A stretch of 64,000 nt of DNA from Styela clava (Eukaryota; Chordata; Ascidiacea; Stolidobranchia; Styelidae), in the NCBI RefSeq assembly GCF_964204865.1, contig NC_135261.1, positions 434,001-498,000 of the forward strand, given 5' to 3'. Position 1 is the stretch's first letter; each line of letters starts with the position of its first letter. Below the pieces are notes generated by a model. It saw only the letters and a program-made list of their open reading frames with translations, was not told the DNA's origin and searched no databases. The position numbers were made by a program, and so were the translations under genes. Below are positions 50,301-61,010 of this stretch, piece by piece.

Positions 50301-52533
50301 ACGCTTCAGAGTCAGAACTAAAGAAAGCATACAAGAAGCGGGCTTTACTGCATCATCCTGGTAAGTCTTCCATGGGTGTGAATAATTTGTAATACCCAAC
50401 CTACACAATACATCAGCGCACAAAACCTGTCGCTTTTTATTTTGCGGAACACCAAGTAATTAAAAGGTGAAATTGTGTAACAGATTTACTTTGTGCATCA
50501 AATTGCAAAGCCGGCTTATCACAGCATCCATTGAAAAGGGAGTTTTCCAAAAAATTTAGTCGCAATTTCGATTCTTTGCCCACAGAACACTCTGAAGAAG
50601 CTCACTGCTGTTCCGCGGAACACAGTTTGAGAAACGCTGGCATACATGAATGTGATGTTTGATAGCCTTCCAGGCCTTGTTGGACTTCACTTTGTTGCCG
50701 TCACAATTTACACATCACAGATTCAAATCCCATGCTTACCTAGGATAAAATAAACTGAGTTGGCAATGTCGAACCTGAAGATTCTGATTCTTCCAAATAA
50801 CAGTGGTTACTTTGCAGCCTTGTCCATAGCAAAATTCTTCAATTATCGTAGATCATCAGTTTCTGACTGGGGCAAAGGGCCCACCAAGACTACAGATAAG
50901 TCACAGTTCTTCCCAGTTCCATTGCTTGATAAGGTTATTTCACAGGGTGTTTTCACTTTGGTGAGCACGAATTATTTGGACATAAGGGGATTTGGATTTG
51001 AACAATCAAAATAACACTATAAATACCACTGGAATGATAAACAGCGGGCCACGAGTGCTAAAAGCCTTCTAAAGGGGGCCATGAGCCAGGAAAGGTTGGG
51101 GAAGCCACTGTTGTAGATGGTCATGATCTACATTATTCTGAGTATTTTCAATCTACTCACCTAACCTCTCACACTCGTATTATATTGTAGATCGTCACTC
51201 ACATGATTCTGAGGAAGTTCAGAAGGAAGAAGAGAGGAAATTCAAAGAGTGCGGAGAGGCGTTCGCTGTTCTGAGTGATCCCAAGAAAAAGTGAGTGTTT
51301 TGTCATATAAGGTGCAAAAGGAATTATAGATAAGATATATTGTTTTGACCCTCACAGATGTATTAAGAAGTAAAAATACTTAACAATCACTGATTGAAAA
51401 ACAACAAACCTGGTTGAGATATTTAGAGAACTGACTTCCTAACAAAATTGAAATTGTAAAGGGACTTTATGGACACCCTGTATGTTGGGGATCTAGATTC
51501 AAGGTAATTCGATGATTCCAAAGTAGGCAATATCAAAACTAATTTTATTCCTTCTCTTCTAGAGTCCGTATAGCTTATTATCTTGGATGAGAAATTTTTT
51601 GGCACCAATTTTATTAAAACTCATCTTACACAGTGGGTCCCTGAATCGAGAGATTTTTACCTATTACTGTATTCATTCACGTACTCCGGGGATAATTCAT
51701 CCAGATTAGTGCTCAAAACGGGAGACATGTTTTAATAATTGTATTCTCTCTCCTCACAAAGATATTTGTATAACTTGTCCCTGGAACGAAAAAATTTTGC
51801 GTTAATAAATATTATTCTCTTCTTCCAGGGATTATGTTTTTTAGTTCTCTCTCTCTTCCATGGAATGTCTTCTAGTTCCGGGAACGAGACATTTCACATC
51901 GTTAATTTTGATCATTCTCTTATTCCAGGGATCGTTATGACAGAGGTGAAGATATTGACGGGCCATCAATGGGAGATTTTGATGCCTCGAACATTTTTCA
52001 GATGTTTTTCGGGGGAGGGGGACCCGGGGGTGGATTCCATTTTCCAGGTGGTGGGGGAGGTAAGTAAATTTTTTGCCTGAAAAACCAATACAGTGCATTT
52101 TGGCGGACTTCAAAAGTACATGCCTATTCTGTTAACTTCTGGATTGTGTGCACCAAGATGTCGCACAACCTGAGCATAGTATTTGTGTACCGGTTAGGAT
52201 TCAGGTTGAGCGACATCTTGATGCACATACTTCTGGAGCACCAAAAAAATTAGTTTTTGAAAGCTGTCCATACTTGATGAGATGGACTCGCCCTTTCACT
52301 ACAAACTTGGCTCAATACAGCAATATTTAGTTCATTCAATATCTGCATTATTTATACTCTATCAATGAATTTGAAGAGCCCAGGATTAGTTGATGATCCA
52401 AGTCGCAACAAGTCTTGGTGATGATACAAGAGGCGAATCGTTGGCCCAAGCCCCCCCTCATACTGTGTGATACCACCTCATTATCTTCTTTCTTTTAGGT
52501 GGACCAGGAGAATTCCATTTCCAATTCGGCTGA
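38381..52533 (+). CDS. DNAJC7: DnaJ homolog subfamily C member 7 (TPR2 co-chaperone)
   Basis: A cytosolic co-chaperone whose TPR motifs bind the C termini of Hsp70 and Hsp90 and whose J domain stimulates Hsp70 ATPase, passing clients between the two. Fourteen coding exons are read: 38381-38460, 38745-38833, 39963-40087, 40751-40864, 45295-45369, 45894-46012, 46686-46839, 47958-48122, 48677-48768, 49181-49254, 50214-50360, 51191-51290, 51929-52059, 52499-52533. All have GT/AG borders and compatible phases, and sum to 1,500 nt (499 residues; human 494). TPR units cover about residues 27-360 (for example [37 protein letters not shown]). The J domain begins near residue 380 ([15 protein letters not shown]) and its HPD triad is at 410-412, with the D codon split by an intron. 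The tail is Gly/Phe-rich and ends FHFQFG, like human FFFQFG. A further exon-like segment at 43210 is treated separately. Confidence 0.95.
38963..39190. mobile_element. M1 MITE, near-complete palindrome, DNAJC7 intron 2
   Basis: CTCCCGAAGTATGCGAACCC at the left is mirrored by GGTTCGCATACTTCGGGAG at the right. Inside are CAGATGGCGGACATCGGAAT and, inverted, CGCCATCTTGG, then GGTTAGGGTTAGGCCATAAT and its inverted partner. At 228 bp it is the best single view of the family. Confidence 0.88.
40133..40258. repeat. Short tandem repeat in DNAJC7 intron 3
   Basis: About two and a half diverged copies, period near 52 bp, of AACAGTGAAAATCCACCAAA followed by a CAGA(A/T)C(T/G)CTTGCA-like block. Confidence 0.7.
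41332..43065 (+). repeat. Minisatellite in DNAJC7 intron 4, about 60 copies of a 26-27 bp unit
   Basis: Units are variants of TTTGGTTGTATTAAGATGGG plus AGGGTA (26 bp) or ...AAGATGGCAGGTGTC (27 bp), with an isolated copy at 41332 and a continuous array from about 41403. The two variants alternate in higher-order blocks; for example 41700-41950 and 42330-42570 follow the same succession. The plus (RNA-like) strand is G- and T-rich and almost lacks C. The open frame through it is an artefact of the repeat. Confidence 0.95.
43210..43341 (+). CDS. DNAJC7: Candidate alternative DNAJC7 exon (frame-changing or terminal)
   Basis: After TACTCCAG a segment stays open in the phase left by exon 4: [20 protein letters not shown], then [14 protein letters not shown] and GKEIERDFR. 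It ends at CAG|GTGAGA (43337). It has no counterpart I know in vertebrate DNAJC7, and joining exon 4 directly to exon 5 already gives the family sequence. It is 128 nt (not a multiple of three): splicing it to exon 5 would bring a stop after about six codons, and reading through the donor gives TGA at 43339-43341. Either way the product would keep only the N-terminal TPR part and lose the J domain. Its good splice sites and open frame argue that it is real; transcripts are needed. Confidence 0.5.
   Translation, partial: YQEWESALPPSSEEILAEMKELASEGMDKIMQAIGKEIERDFR
43879..44181. repeat. 31 bp tandem repeat in DNAJC7 intron 4, about 10 copies
   Basis: Diverged units of the form AGAGAACATTGATGTGTGAC followed by CTGTGAATATG. 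Period is 31 bp with a few insertions. Confidence 0.88.
44560..45090. mobile_element. Cluster of hAT-type ends and an M1 copy, DNAJC7 intron 4
   Basis: hAT-type starts appear at 44567 (TAGTGGTTTTCAACCTTCTG) and 44672 (CAGTGGTTCTCAAACTTTTT). An M1 copy occupies about 44758-44950 and carries CCAAGATGGTGGACAT. The phrase CTTTTGGTGAAGCGAAACCC near 45015 echoes 44580. This looks like nested insertions; exact borders are unclear. Confidence 0.65.
46170..46545. repeat. Dispersed repeat related to the 47 bp array at 58.8 kb
   Basis: AATGCCAATAGCT occurs near 46220 and 46395. Phrases such as TTATCTCTGAGCAATGTAAC and AAGTAAAGAAGATTCAT match the 58780-59160 array. An inverted relative lies near 49500-49560 in a later intron. 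Confidence 0.6.
46935..47102. mobile_element. M1 MITE copy, DNAJC7 intron 7
   Basis: Starts ACTCCCGTAGTATGTGTACC, includes AGTCCCTTCACACAACTTGA and ends CATACCTCTGGAGCGC. Confidence 0.8.
47323..47642. mobile_element. hAT-type MITE, DNAJC7 intron 7
   Basis: CAGTAGTTCTTAAACTTTTT at the left; AGAGAACCACTG at the right after a poly-C run. Flanks CTTTATAA (47315-47322) and CTTTATAT (47643-47650) differ at one base. Confidence 0.82.
49960..50231 (+). repeat. Duplicated splice acceptor and exon 11 start, DNAJC7
   Basis: The real acceptor reads GATTTTTTGTCAG|AACACA at 50214. About 170 bp upstream, 50041-50068 repeats TTTTTTGTCAGAACACAAAC and then GTCATGTTG before an M1 fragment (GGTACACATACTACGGGAGT). 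The preceding 90 bp (CCCAGAATTCA...) are also duplicated, and a CGAATCGAATACAACA phrase recurs at about 49660 and 50112. Confidence 0.85.
51727..51940 (+). repeat. Duplicated acceptor before exon 13, DNAJC7
   Basis: ATTATTCTCTTCTTCCAGGG ending at 51830 is echoed exactly 100 bp later by GATCATTCTCTTATTCCAGG, whose AG (51927-51928) is the true acceptor. The intervening sequence looks like a diverged 100 bp tandem repeat. The upstream copy would give a stop shortly after splicing (GATTATGTTTTTTAG). Confidence 0.75.
52140..52240. mobile_element. Short M1-like palindrome, DNAJC7 intron 13
   Basis: TGTGCACCAAGATGTCGCAC is mirrored by GCGACATCTTGATGCACATA, with a GTACCGGTTAGGATTCAGGT centre. It is a reduced or diverged member of the family. 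Confidence 0.65.
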
Positions 52534-53690
52534 AAAAGCAACGTCCAGAATCGCATTTTATACATTTCCTCATTTTGTAAAACCTATTTCTATTTTTGCT
52601 GCATGACGCTTCCAAATTATTTTTTGTTTGAGGTTTACTGGAATGGCACGTGGAATTAAATTTGTTGTGAGAGTCAAAAGGAACGGGTTCTCTTCTGCAT
52701 TAATGTGACACGCTTTACGTAATTCTAATACACAATTTTTCAAACGTCAAATATCAAATCAAATATAAGGCTAGTCATCAGCTGTTTTGCATGTTACCAA
52801 TTTGTTACGGTCTTCTAACGTCCAAAACAACAAACTGAGTGTTCAACTTAAAAATATTTCATGCATATTCCTCTTTTGTTTGGTATATTTTTTAACCAAT
52901 CTTTTGCCTCACAAGGTTTATTTTTTCAGATGTGTTTTGAGCCTACACTAAGACCCACTTTTGATTTGTTAAAACATAATTACCCCTTTTCAAGCGGAAT
53001 TTCATGTGTTTTTTTCTTCTGACTTTTACTTTTAACCTATTTTTTTTATATCGAGCTCATGTGTGTAGCTTTTGCTTCATTTGTGCGTCCATCCTATACT
53101 GTAAGTTTATATACCTTCATGTCTGGAAGGTTACTTTATCTTGAGCAAAAATCCAAAACACCTTGAAATGAAGAATAAATAGCCTTCGTAAATATAAAAA
53201 ACTGTCGTCTCTGCTTGTTACGTTTTTTTGGGAGATCCTGTTTCTAAACATATTGTAACTTTTGAAAATGCCAGCTAGGATCGAAAAGAAACCTCTCTCC
53301 AAAAATGATATTTTGAAACTTTACAGTTCGGTGTGCATGTCATATTTAGTTTTTGACTTTTGCTCATAGATGAGGTTTCTTCACTACTGAATGAGTGCAC
53401 ATAGTGCACCCCTGTCGCACTATGCGTCACCTTGTTTTTAGAACTATGAATAAAAAGCTTAGCAAAAGAAGTGAAAGTGTAAATATCTCATAGAATGGCC
53501 TTTAAGAAAGTTACTTGAAATAGGGAACAATAAATTAACTCTGTATTCAAGCTTTGCATGCAAAACCATCTGTGATAATTTCTTTGCCTGAATCGTGTTT
53601 CTGTCGCATTTTTAAAAAATGACATAATTGTAAATAAAGCGAATTTGAGAGTGAAGGATTCTTTGTTATATTTCATGTGTGTTAGTCAAT
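52534..53690. other. DNAJC7 3' region
   Basis: AT-rich, no coding frame of note. AATAAA occurs at 53449-53454 and again near 53633; either could end a long 3' UTR. Confidence 0.45.
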
Positions 53691-54580
53691 TGGTTAGCAG
53701 TTCTTAAAATCATATTAAGCAGTTTATTGTACCGGTTGCATGGATTTGGATGGTGGAGGAGATCGTAACCAACCGATGGTTACAGGAACCATTTTGTAAC
53801 AGCAAGGAGTCCAGCGGAGGTGTTACTTCATTATTTCAAGTCTTTTTTTGACAGTGGTTAATAGTTCTTTGAGCGATAAATTGGGATGGGCATTTCAAAT
53901 CGAATGATAAATCATTCGGATCGGTTCAAACAAAAATTTTAAATTGCTGCTACTTGTTTTTTTATTTGTCCACTGAAGGTTGAATCCTCCATTTGTTTTC
54001 TTGAAGCCATATTATTACAATGCAATTCTGACATACGACACTCTTTTTTCCTAGCGAGTTATTGATGGTGAGTAATAGGTCAATATTGGTTGGTGGCAGT
54101 TCCAGAAATTGAGCAATTCAGTTGAATATGACAATAGTCCTATACGGTAATAGTCTCGATTGAATGGTGGAGGCATCCCAGGGTTACCACATTGTGGTGA
54201 CTAAGTTTCTAGCGGAAGTCGTTTCGAGTCTGGTTTGAACAATGACAAATGGTTGTTCGTATGACCTTGTAAACTTAGTGTATTTGTCAAATGGGTCAAA
54301 CTAATCCATAACCAAGAGCTGGTGTTTTGTGAATAATTGTTGTTAGCAAAATTGGTTGGTGGCAGTTCTCTCTTTCCAGAGAATGAGAAATTTATTCGAG
54401 TAAGAAAACGGTCAATTTATTGTCTCTTTTGGATGACTGAGAAAGTCCTTGGCGTCCCATGGTTGTTACATCAAGCACAATATGGTAACAAAGATTCTAG
54501 CAGAAGTCGAGCGATGACAAATGGTTATTTGTTCGAAGCCTTGATTTTGTAAACTTTGTGTATTTGTCGTCTTTACAAGG
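53690..54580. repeat. Diverged tandem repeats, roughly 260 bp period
   Basis: TTGGTTGGTGGCAGTTC occurs near 54086 and 54351. GACAAATGGTT(G/A)TT followed by a TTGTAAACTT(A/T)GTGTATTTG block occurs near 54243 and 54514. A third, more eroded unit is probable at 53690-53860. Confidence 0.65.
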
Positions 54581-54964
54581 ATAGACGGTCCAAAATTAAA
54601 TATAGCTAATTTGTGGTGTGAATTTAGTCTCGCTCAAAAAAATTTGGCCGGCAGTTTATCACCCTACTACACATTAATATAAACGAAATCTCAATCTCTC
54701 AGGGCGTCAATACCTTGTATTACTGACACCATTTTAATAGGTGTATGCGATATCACATGCTTAACATGATCTCAATTGCATAAAAGTGGACCAATCATGG
54801 TGCCACTTTGGTATGAATCTAATCTCATAAATACATTCTAATAGTATTCAATTCCTAATCTTAACTACGATCAAATGAGATTACACAACTGTTGAGATCA
54901 AAAAGCACCGATTAATTTTTAAAAATTACATTTATTTGAAAGAGCAAGTTTTTTTTTTCAAAAT

Positions 54965-55180
54965 GGATATTCCTGTAGTATTTGTAGCATGTTATGGTTA
55001 TGCCGTAATTTTATTCTGATTTTCCTCATTTTAATTCTATTACGAGTTCGGGACTGTCTGTGTTAGCCGAGTGAATATACGCCCTGCCTATAGGCTTCAG
55101 TCCCTTCACACAACTTGAAGTAAAGTAGGTGAACAAAAATAGTTACCTTCATATTGGTCCACATACTTCTGGAGCGCCTC
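54965..55180. mobile_element. M1 MITE copy
   Basis: Runs from TATTCCTGTAGTATTTGTAG through GAGTTCGGGACTGTCTGTGT and CAGTCCCTTCACACAACTTG to CACATACTTCTGGAGCGCC. Confidence 0.8.
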
Positions 55181-55894
55181 AAATTGAGCTATATACATTC
55201 ACAACAATTGATGTTCCCTGTGAAATAACACAAATTATGACACGGTAGCGCAATGACTTGGCTTAAATCTGTGGTTATCAACCAGGTTTTCTCTCCCAAG
55301 GATGAATATGGTAATTCTAACATTTGATTGAACCACCTTATCGGCTCTTCTCTGAATAAATATAAAATACCTATCCCATTGTTAGGGTACTCAACACACA
55401 ATACTGTACACTTCACGGTTTTAATTGAAATATCACAGAAATTACTGAATTGCAAAGCTACCCGGCATTAATAAACAGTATAAATGTGAAAGTGAAAAAT
55501 TATTCAAACATGAAATTTTAGATGACATTAATTATCTACAGTAAGCAGAAGTCTTACAATCGTATGATGTTATCAAAACTTTTGTACTAAATAGTCTTGC
55601 TGCACACTAACACAAATATATTTCTGTAACATTTATTCTCCAGACAAGCCTTTTACAACAATTTTGTTTTCACAGGAATTGATATCTCCTCATTACTTGT
55701 AATACATCTTTAGCACGGTTCTTATGCCACGGTTCACGGTTGGAAACCTAGCTAAGTGGCATATAGAATACAGTTGTACACAGCCAGAAAAAACCCTAAT
55801 TTCGAAAAATATGATGAAAAAGGAGGCTTGTTATATTAGTAAAAAAACAAAGCTACTAAGCAAATGATACATATATTACTGGATTTTTTATTCC
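55181..55894. other. Non-coding DNA with fragments of dispersed repeats
   Basis: A SINE-tail-like phrase (TTGATTGAACCACCTTATCG) lies near 55325. TGCACACTAACACAAATATA near 55600 matches 8573 and resembles 21897. No gene. Confidence 0.5.
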
Positions 55895-56745
55895 AGCTCT
55901 TGGAATATGCTTGTCATTCAGGGAAGGGGGATACTCTTGAAAAAATCTCACCAGACTTGACTCATCGAGACGAACTAGAGGTCGTGATTCGTCATAAGGT
56001 CACCAGCTGTCTTTTTGGTGCTTCTTAAGTATGTGAACCAAGATGGCGAACACCGGAATGTAGTATGTGTACCAGGTTAAGTTATTCCAATTTTCCTTAT
56101 TTTAATTTTATCATGAGTTCAGGAGACTAGCCAAGTGACTCCCATAGTATTTGTGCCTGAAATTATGGCCTAACCCTAATACACATACTACATTCCGGTG
56201 TCCGCCATCTTGGTTCAAATACTTCAGGAGTACTCAATTTTCAAGTCCAGCTCTTGGAATATGCTTGTCATCCAGGGAAGAGGGATACTCTTTGAAAAAA
56301 TCTTACCAGACTTGACTCATCGAGAAGAACTAGAGGCCGTGGTTCGTCATAAGGTCACCAGCTGTCTTTTTGGTGCTTCTTAAGTATGTGAACCAAGATG
56401 GCGAACACCGGAATGTAGTATGTGTACCAGGTTAAGTTATTCCAATTTTCCTTATTTTAATTTTATCATGAGTTCAGGAGACTAGCCAAGTGACTCCCAT
56501 AGTATTTGTGCCTGAAATTATGGCCTAACCCTAACCTGGTACACATACTACGTTCCGGTGTCCGCCATCTTGGTTCAAATACTTCAGGAGTACCCAATTT
56601 TTAAGTCCAGCTTTTGGAATATGCTTGTCATCCAATGAAGGGGGATGATACTCTTTGAAAAAATCTCACCAGACTTTGACTCACCTAGACTGGTGAACGA
56701 ACTAGAGGCCGTGGTTCGTCATAAGATCAAGTTCACCAGCTTTCC
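55895..56745. repeat. Composite tandem repeat, 2.4 x about 354-360 bp
   Basis: Units start with AGCTCTTGGAATATGCTTGT at 55895, 56249 and (as AGCTTTTGG...) 56609. Each full unit joins a SINE-like part (CTAGAGGCCGTGGTTCGTCA) to an M1 copy (about 56025-56235 and 56390-56595). The third unit stops before the M1 part. Confidence 0.9.
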
Positions 56746-57082
56746 TTTCCTCACGAATAACTATGGAAATCCTAACATATAATTAAGCCGTCTTATAGGT
56801 TTTCTGCTCCCGAGATAAAGATTAAATCTCATGAGGAGAATAAAGATATAATTATAAAATATACAGATGATTTTAATGATAAAATGGCACTTAAGAAAAA
56901 AAAGTTGAAGAAATAAACGATTTGTGCAAAGTTGAATATAAAAGTGCAAATATGGTGACAATATAATAAACCTAAGAGTTAATGAGTTCCCTGGCAGCAT
57001 TATTTATTGTGCCTCGCCAGAGAAGTGGGAAGGGACGTTTTCACTTGCAATGAGAGCCATAAGCGATTAGTATAATGAAGCG

Positions 57083-57270
57083 CTCCAGAAGTGTGTGTAC
57101 CAATATGGAGGCAACTAATTTTGTTCGCCTATTTCACATCAAGTTGTGTAAAGGGACTGAAACCTATGGGCAGAGGGTTATATTCACTTGGCTAAGACTA
57201 CAGTCCCCGAACTCTTAATAGAACTAAAATACGGAATGAAATTATAGCCTTACCCTAACCTGGTACACAC
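57083..57270 (-). mobile_element. M1 MITE copy
   Basis: Starts GCGCTCCAGAAGTGTGTGTA and ends CCTAACCTGGTACACACACA, opposite in orientation to the copies at 46935 and 54965. Confidence 0.8.
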
Positions 57271-58180
57271 ACAACAGGAGCAGATTAGCAAAATATTTTT
57301 AAATTTTGAATTTCTTTTAAAGATATACAATACAATTAAACAACTTCTCAAAATAATTTCTTTAAAAAATTAAAAATAAAGAATACAAATTTAAAAAATA
57401 TCTTTCTGTACCGTTTAGGACTCAAAATTATTGTAAAAATGGTATTTAGATACAAAAAATGGTATTTATATTGGGTGTTTTTGGATATGGTGGGTATTTG
57501 GAAAATATGCAATTTGATAAGTATGGGAAAGCTTTATATCAAAATACTTCAGTAAGCCACATGCGAATATATACATTTAGACAGCTGGATTTCTACGATT
57601 AGAAACCAAAAGCTTTCTACTGATGGATGTAGCATTTGTGGGAAGGCAAATTGCAAAAGAGAAAGGTAATATGGATGCCTAACGTTTTTGTATGAATAGG
57701 CCATCTTATCGGCTTTCTTTTCTCAAGGAATAAATGCGACTAATTAATTGAAATAAATGTGACCAATTAATAAACCATCTTATCAAACTTCCTTTCCTAC
57801 AGACTAAATATATGTGTGATTAAGCCAACTATCAGCTTGCTATCAAAAAATGTTATCCCATGAATATGCCGTCTTGGTAACATCCATTTCCCCCAGGATA
57901 AATGACCCCACCATGCTTAGCTTGCCCCATTCTACATTATCTTGTACCATGCACAATATTTAGACAAAATATATAAAATGTTGAAATTCATAGAAAAATA
58001 AATAAAAATTTCACAAATATATTTCAGCATCTTGTCTTTGTCTTCAGATGTCCTGAAAAAAAAATTTGTATAAATATAATTTTCTTCTTACCTGCATTGC
58101 ACATTTTTTTGATGTGAAGAGCAGAGTTATGAAATCTGAGATATTCACAATCGATAAAATAGGGTGATATTTACATATTT
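57271..58180. other. AT-rich DNA with repeated SINE-tail phrases
   Basis: Between about 57700 and 57910 a GCC(A/G)TCTTATCGGCTTTC-type phrase followed by (A/G)GGAATAAATATG recurs four times in degenerate form. No gene. Confidence 0.5.
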
Positions 58181-58184
58181 ATTC

Positions 58185-58290
58185 TGGGAAGAAGAAAGCC
58201 GATAAGACGACTTAATCATATGGCGAACCAAGGCCTCTTGTCAGGTCGCCAGTACATGTCGGGTGTGGGATTAGCCAGTTATTTGTTCCA
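58185..58290 (-). repeat. SINE-like repeat copy
   Basis: AGCCGATAAGACGACTTAAT, CATATGGCGAACCAAGGCCT and GTACATGTCGGGTGTGGGAT are the reverse complement of the copies at 26221 and 63862. Confidence 0.65.
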
Positions 58291-58779
58291 GAAATGGTGG
58301 TGGAGAAAGCTGTGTCTATCAAGCGGGTTACAGCAATCCTCTCATAGAAAATGATCTGCTACGAGGTTCTAACCTACGCAAGGCGACAAAGATGCTGTGA
58401 TCAGTGAATTCCTTCCTTCCTTGGCACGATGCACCATAGCACCAAGCATTGACTCCTGACTTTTAATTTAAAAAATATGACCCTTCTCCAAATATAAATT
58501 AAAAAATTGAACACAAATATGAACGTATTACAGATTTAAAAAGATCTCAATAGAGAGTTACTAGCCTGTTAAAACTAGAAATATTACAAAACCACTCACA
58601 AAATGACTAAAAAGAAAAAATATTGAAAATGACAAAAATAATTAAAGTCTATCCAACTACAGGTTAGTAAATTGCTTTGTTGAGCTGATGCATCACACAA
58701 GTGAATGTTATGAAGAATTAACAGCAGAGTTCAGTTCTTTGTCTAAAATTAGTTCTATTAGGAAAAAATTTACTCACAC

Positions 58780-59300
58780 CCTCGCTCACTCAGAAGTGAG
58801 GGCGACTCATCTTTGAGCAAAGTTACGAACACTCACTCAGAAGTAAAAAAAACTCATGTCTTGGCAAACTTAAGGGCACTCACTCAGAAGTAAAGGAGAC
58901 TCATCTTTTGGCAAACTCAAGGGCACTCACTCAGACGTAAAGGAGATTCATCTCTGAGCAAAGTCACGGGCACTCACTCAGAAGTAAAGAAGACTCATCT
59001 CTTAGCAAAGTCACGGGCACTCACTCAGAAGTAAAGAAGACTCATCTCTAAGCAAAATTATGGAAACTCACTCAGAAGTAAAGGCGAGTCATCTCAGAGA
59101 AAAGTTATGTGATCTCACTCAGAGACTTATCTCTGGGTTTAAGTTAAATGAATGATAAGAAAACTAAAGGATCCTCATCTCTGAGAAAAGTTAAGGGTGA
59201 CCACTAAAACTTCAAATGCTACTGAAAATATATAAATTATGGTGGCACAGTCACTCATAATGTAGGAGAACTTCATCTCTGTGAGCAAAGTTACGATCAG
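58780..59300. repeat. 47 bp tandem repeat, at least 8 copies
   Basis: CACTCAG starts at 58787, 58834, 58881, 58928, 58975, 59022, 59069 and 59116, an exact 47 bp spacing. The unit is near CACTCACTCAGAAGTAAAGG plus AGACTCATCTCTGAGCAAAGTTACGGG with point changes. Degenerate copies continue to about 59300. Confidence 0.95.
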
Positions 59301-59788
59301 GCAATGTTACTGTTTTGTGACAATTTTGTCAAAAAAACTTGGATTTTTTAAATCCTCATAAAATAATTAAAATTGAATTTCACATGAACAAAATTGTTGA
59401 CACACAGATTTATAGCTTTCTAAAAATTAGGTTAAAATTACAATTAGGAAAGAACTGAACTCTGACCCTATGGTTAATGATGCATGACTTATCAAACCTT
59501 GGTATATTTATGAGTGTTCAATGCAGGAGCAGGCGGAAACAGAGGGGAGCCAGTTTGGCGAGTTCTAATAACCTGAATGATTGTTAGGAATGAAAGAAAA
59601 TGAAAATGTTTATGATGAATCCACTTAGCAATGGATAACTTTGAATTACTCAAAACAATGATAATTTCTCTTGACTGAAGAAGAAAAGAAACACCAATTT
59701 ACATATGCCTATTGAAACTCAACTATACCACAATGTAACATGTATAGGTCCTGTAGTATTATGGAACAATCTTACTGTAATATGGAAT
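59301..59788. other. Non-coding DNA
   Basis: No open frame or repeat recognised. Confidence 0.4.
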
Positions 59789-60262
59789 ATACCATGGTTT
59801 CCCAAACTCGGGTCCGGTCCGTGATAACTGCAGAAGGGGGTCCCAACGATATTAAAAAAGTCTGATCAATATTTAATGATTAATTTCAATTAAAGAGAAA
59901 TTGCATATTTTTGGTTGGGCATTGCGGACGAATATCCATTGCTGTCAGAAAAGGTAATTAAAATCCTTTAGCAACGACCTACATTCGTGAGGCAGCATTT
60001 CCACTCTTATAAATATGATGACAAAATACAGGTCGACCCTTGCCTTCCGATCTATAAGTTTGCTTGTCACAAATTGCTCCGAAAATCGCAAAATTGTGCA
60101 GTGAAAAGCAACCTAATGTCGCTTGTGTTGTGTTGTAATGGAACATTATCTTTACTCGTTGGTTAGGCACTGAAATTGATACGGCAAAGCCAGGGGGTCC
60201 GTCAAAATTCGGATTCTTAAATAGAGTTCCGTGGCTCAAAAAGTTTGGGAAATTATGGTATA
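59789..60262. mobile_element. Non-autonomous DNA element with inverted ends
   Basis: ATACCATGGTTTCCCAAACT at the left matches, inverted, GTTTGGGAAATTATGGTAT at the right, followed inward by GGGTCCGGTCCG and by a GAGTTCCGTGGCTC block. The exact target duplication is unclear. Confidence 0.72.
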
Positions 60263-61010
60263 TACAATATCAGCTATAGGACTCAGCATCATTCCAGGTT
60301 GTGAGTGCAACATTGAAAATATTGAAATTTTCAACCATTTGAATCTTGTGTCAGAGATACCAGTGGATAGTGGCTGTGGATGATATGGAGTATACAGTGT
60401 AAAGTGATATTTAATCCTAGTTTAATCTCTAAGGCCCATGAAACAATCTTTATTCACAATTATGATATGACTATATGGCAATGTTATGAAGGCTCGATAT
60501 ATTGACTTGACTCGAATTGCCATTTCTTTAGGCTCGAAGTGATTTGAAACATCTATAAAATGGAATGACTGGGACTCAACTAACCACTGGCGAGACTTTG
60601 ATGTAGGGGGAAAATCATAAAACAACACACTCCAAATTATTAAAAAACAACTGCTGCTCCAATATCCAAATCAGGTTGAAATATTGAATCTGACTCTAGC
60701 TCTTAGAAAACCAAATTTTGATACCCAAACCTTGAGCATTTGCCGAGAACGCTTAATAGGCTTACTGTATTTTGTCAAAAATTTTGACCTCAGTTATCCA
60801 TATCCACTCTGAAATTCAAAGTTCGAGCGGGACCTCAGGAAATTCAAAACTTTGAATCAAGCTCTGGCAACTTTGATTTCAATATCGAGAAAACATTCTA
60901 AATTCAAATTTTCGAGTCCACAACCCTATTTAAAAGGTCATCAACTGCTCATGGAAAAACTACTTTCTTAATTTTCAAGTGTGTAATTAATCATGCATAT
61001 CCTCCCATAC
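60263..61010. other. Non-coding DNA, probably intron of the minus-strand gene
   Basis: Phrases such as AAATTCAAA..TTTGAATC recur around 60650-60920. No exon of the neighbouring minus-strand gene could be recognised here. Confidence 0.35.

Noticed and set aside
50760..51014. 84-codon open frame in DNAJC7 intron 11
   Set aside because: No splice-compatible link to neighbouring exons, no domain, and flanked by hAT-like remnants (near 50610 and 51095).
54337..54552. 71-codon open frame downstream of DNAJC7
   Set aside because: It lies within diverged tandem repeats and is not kept open in the other repeat copies.
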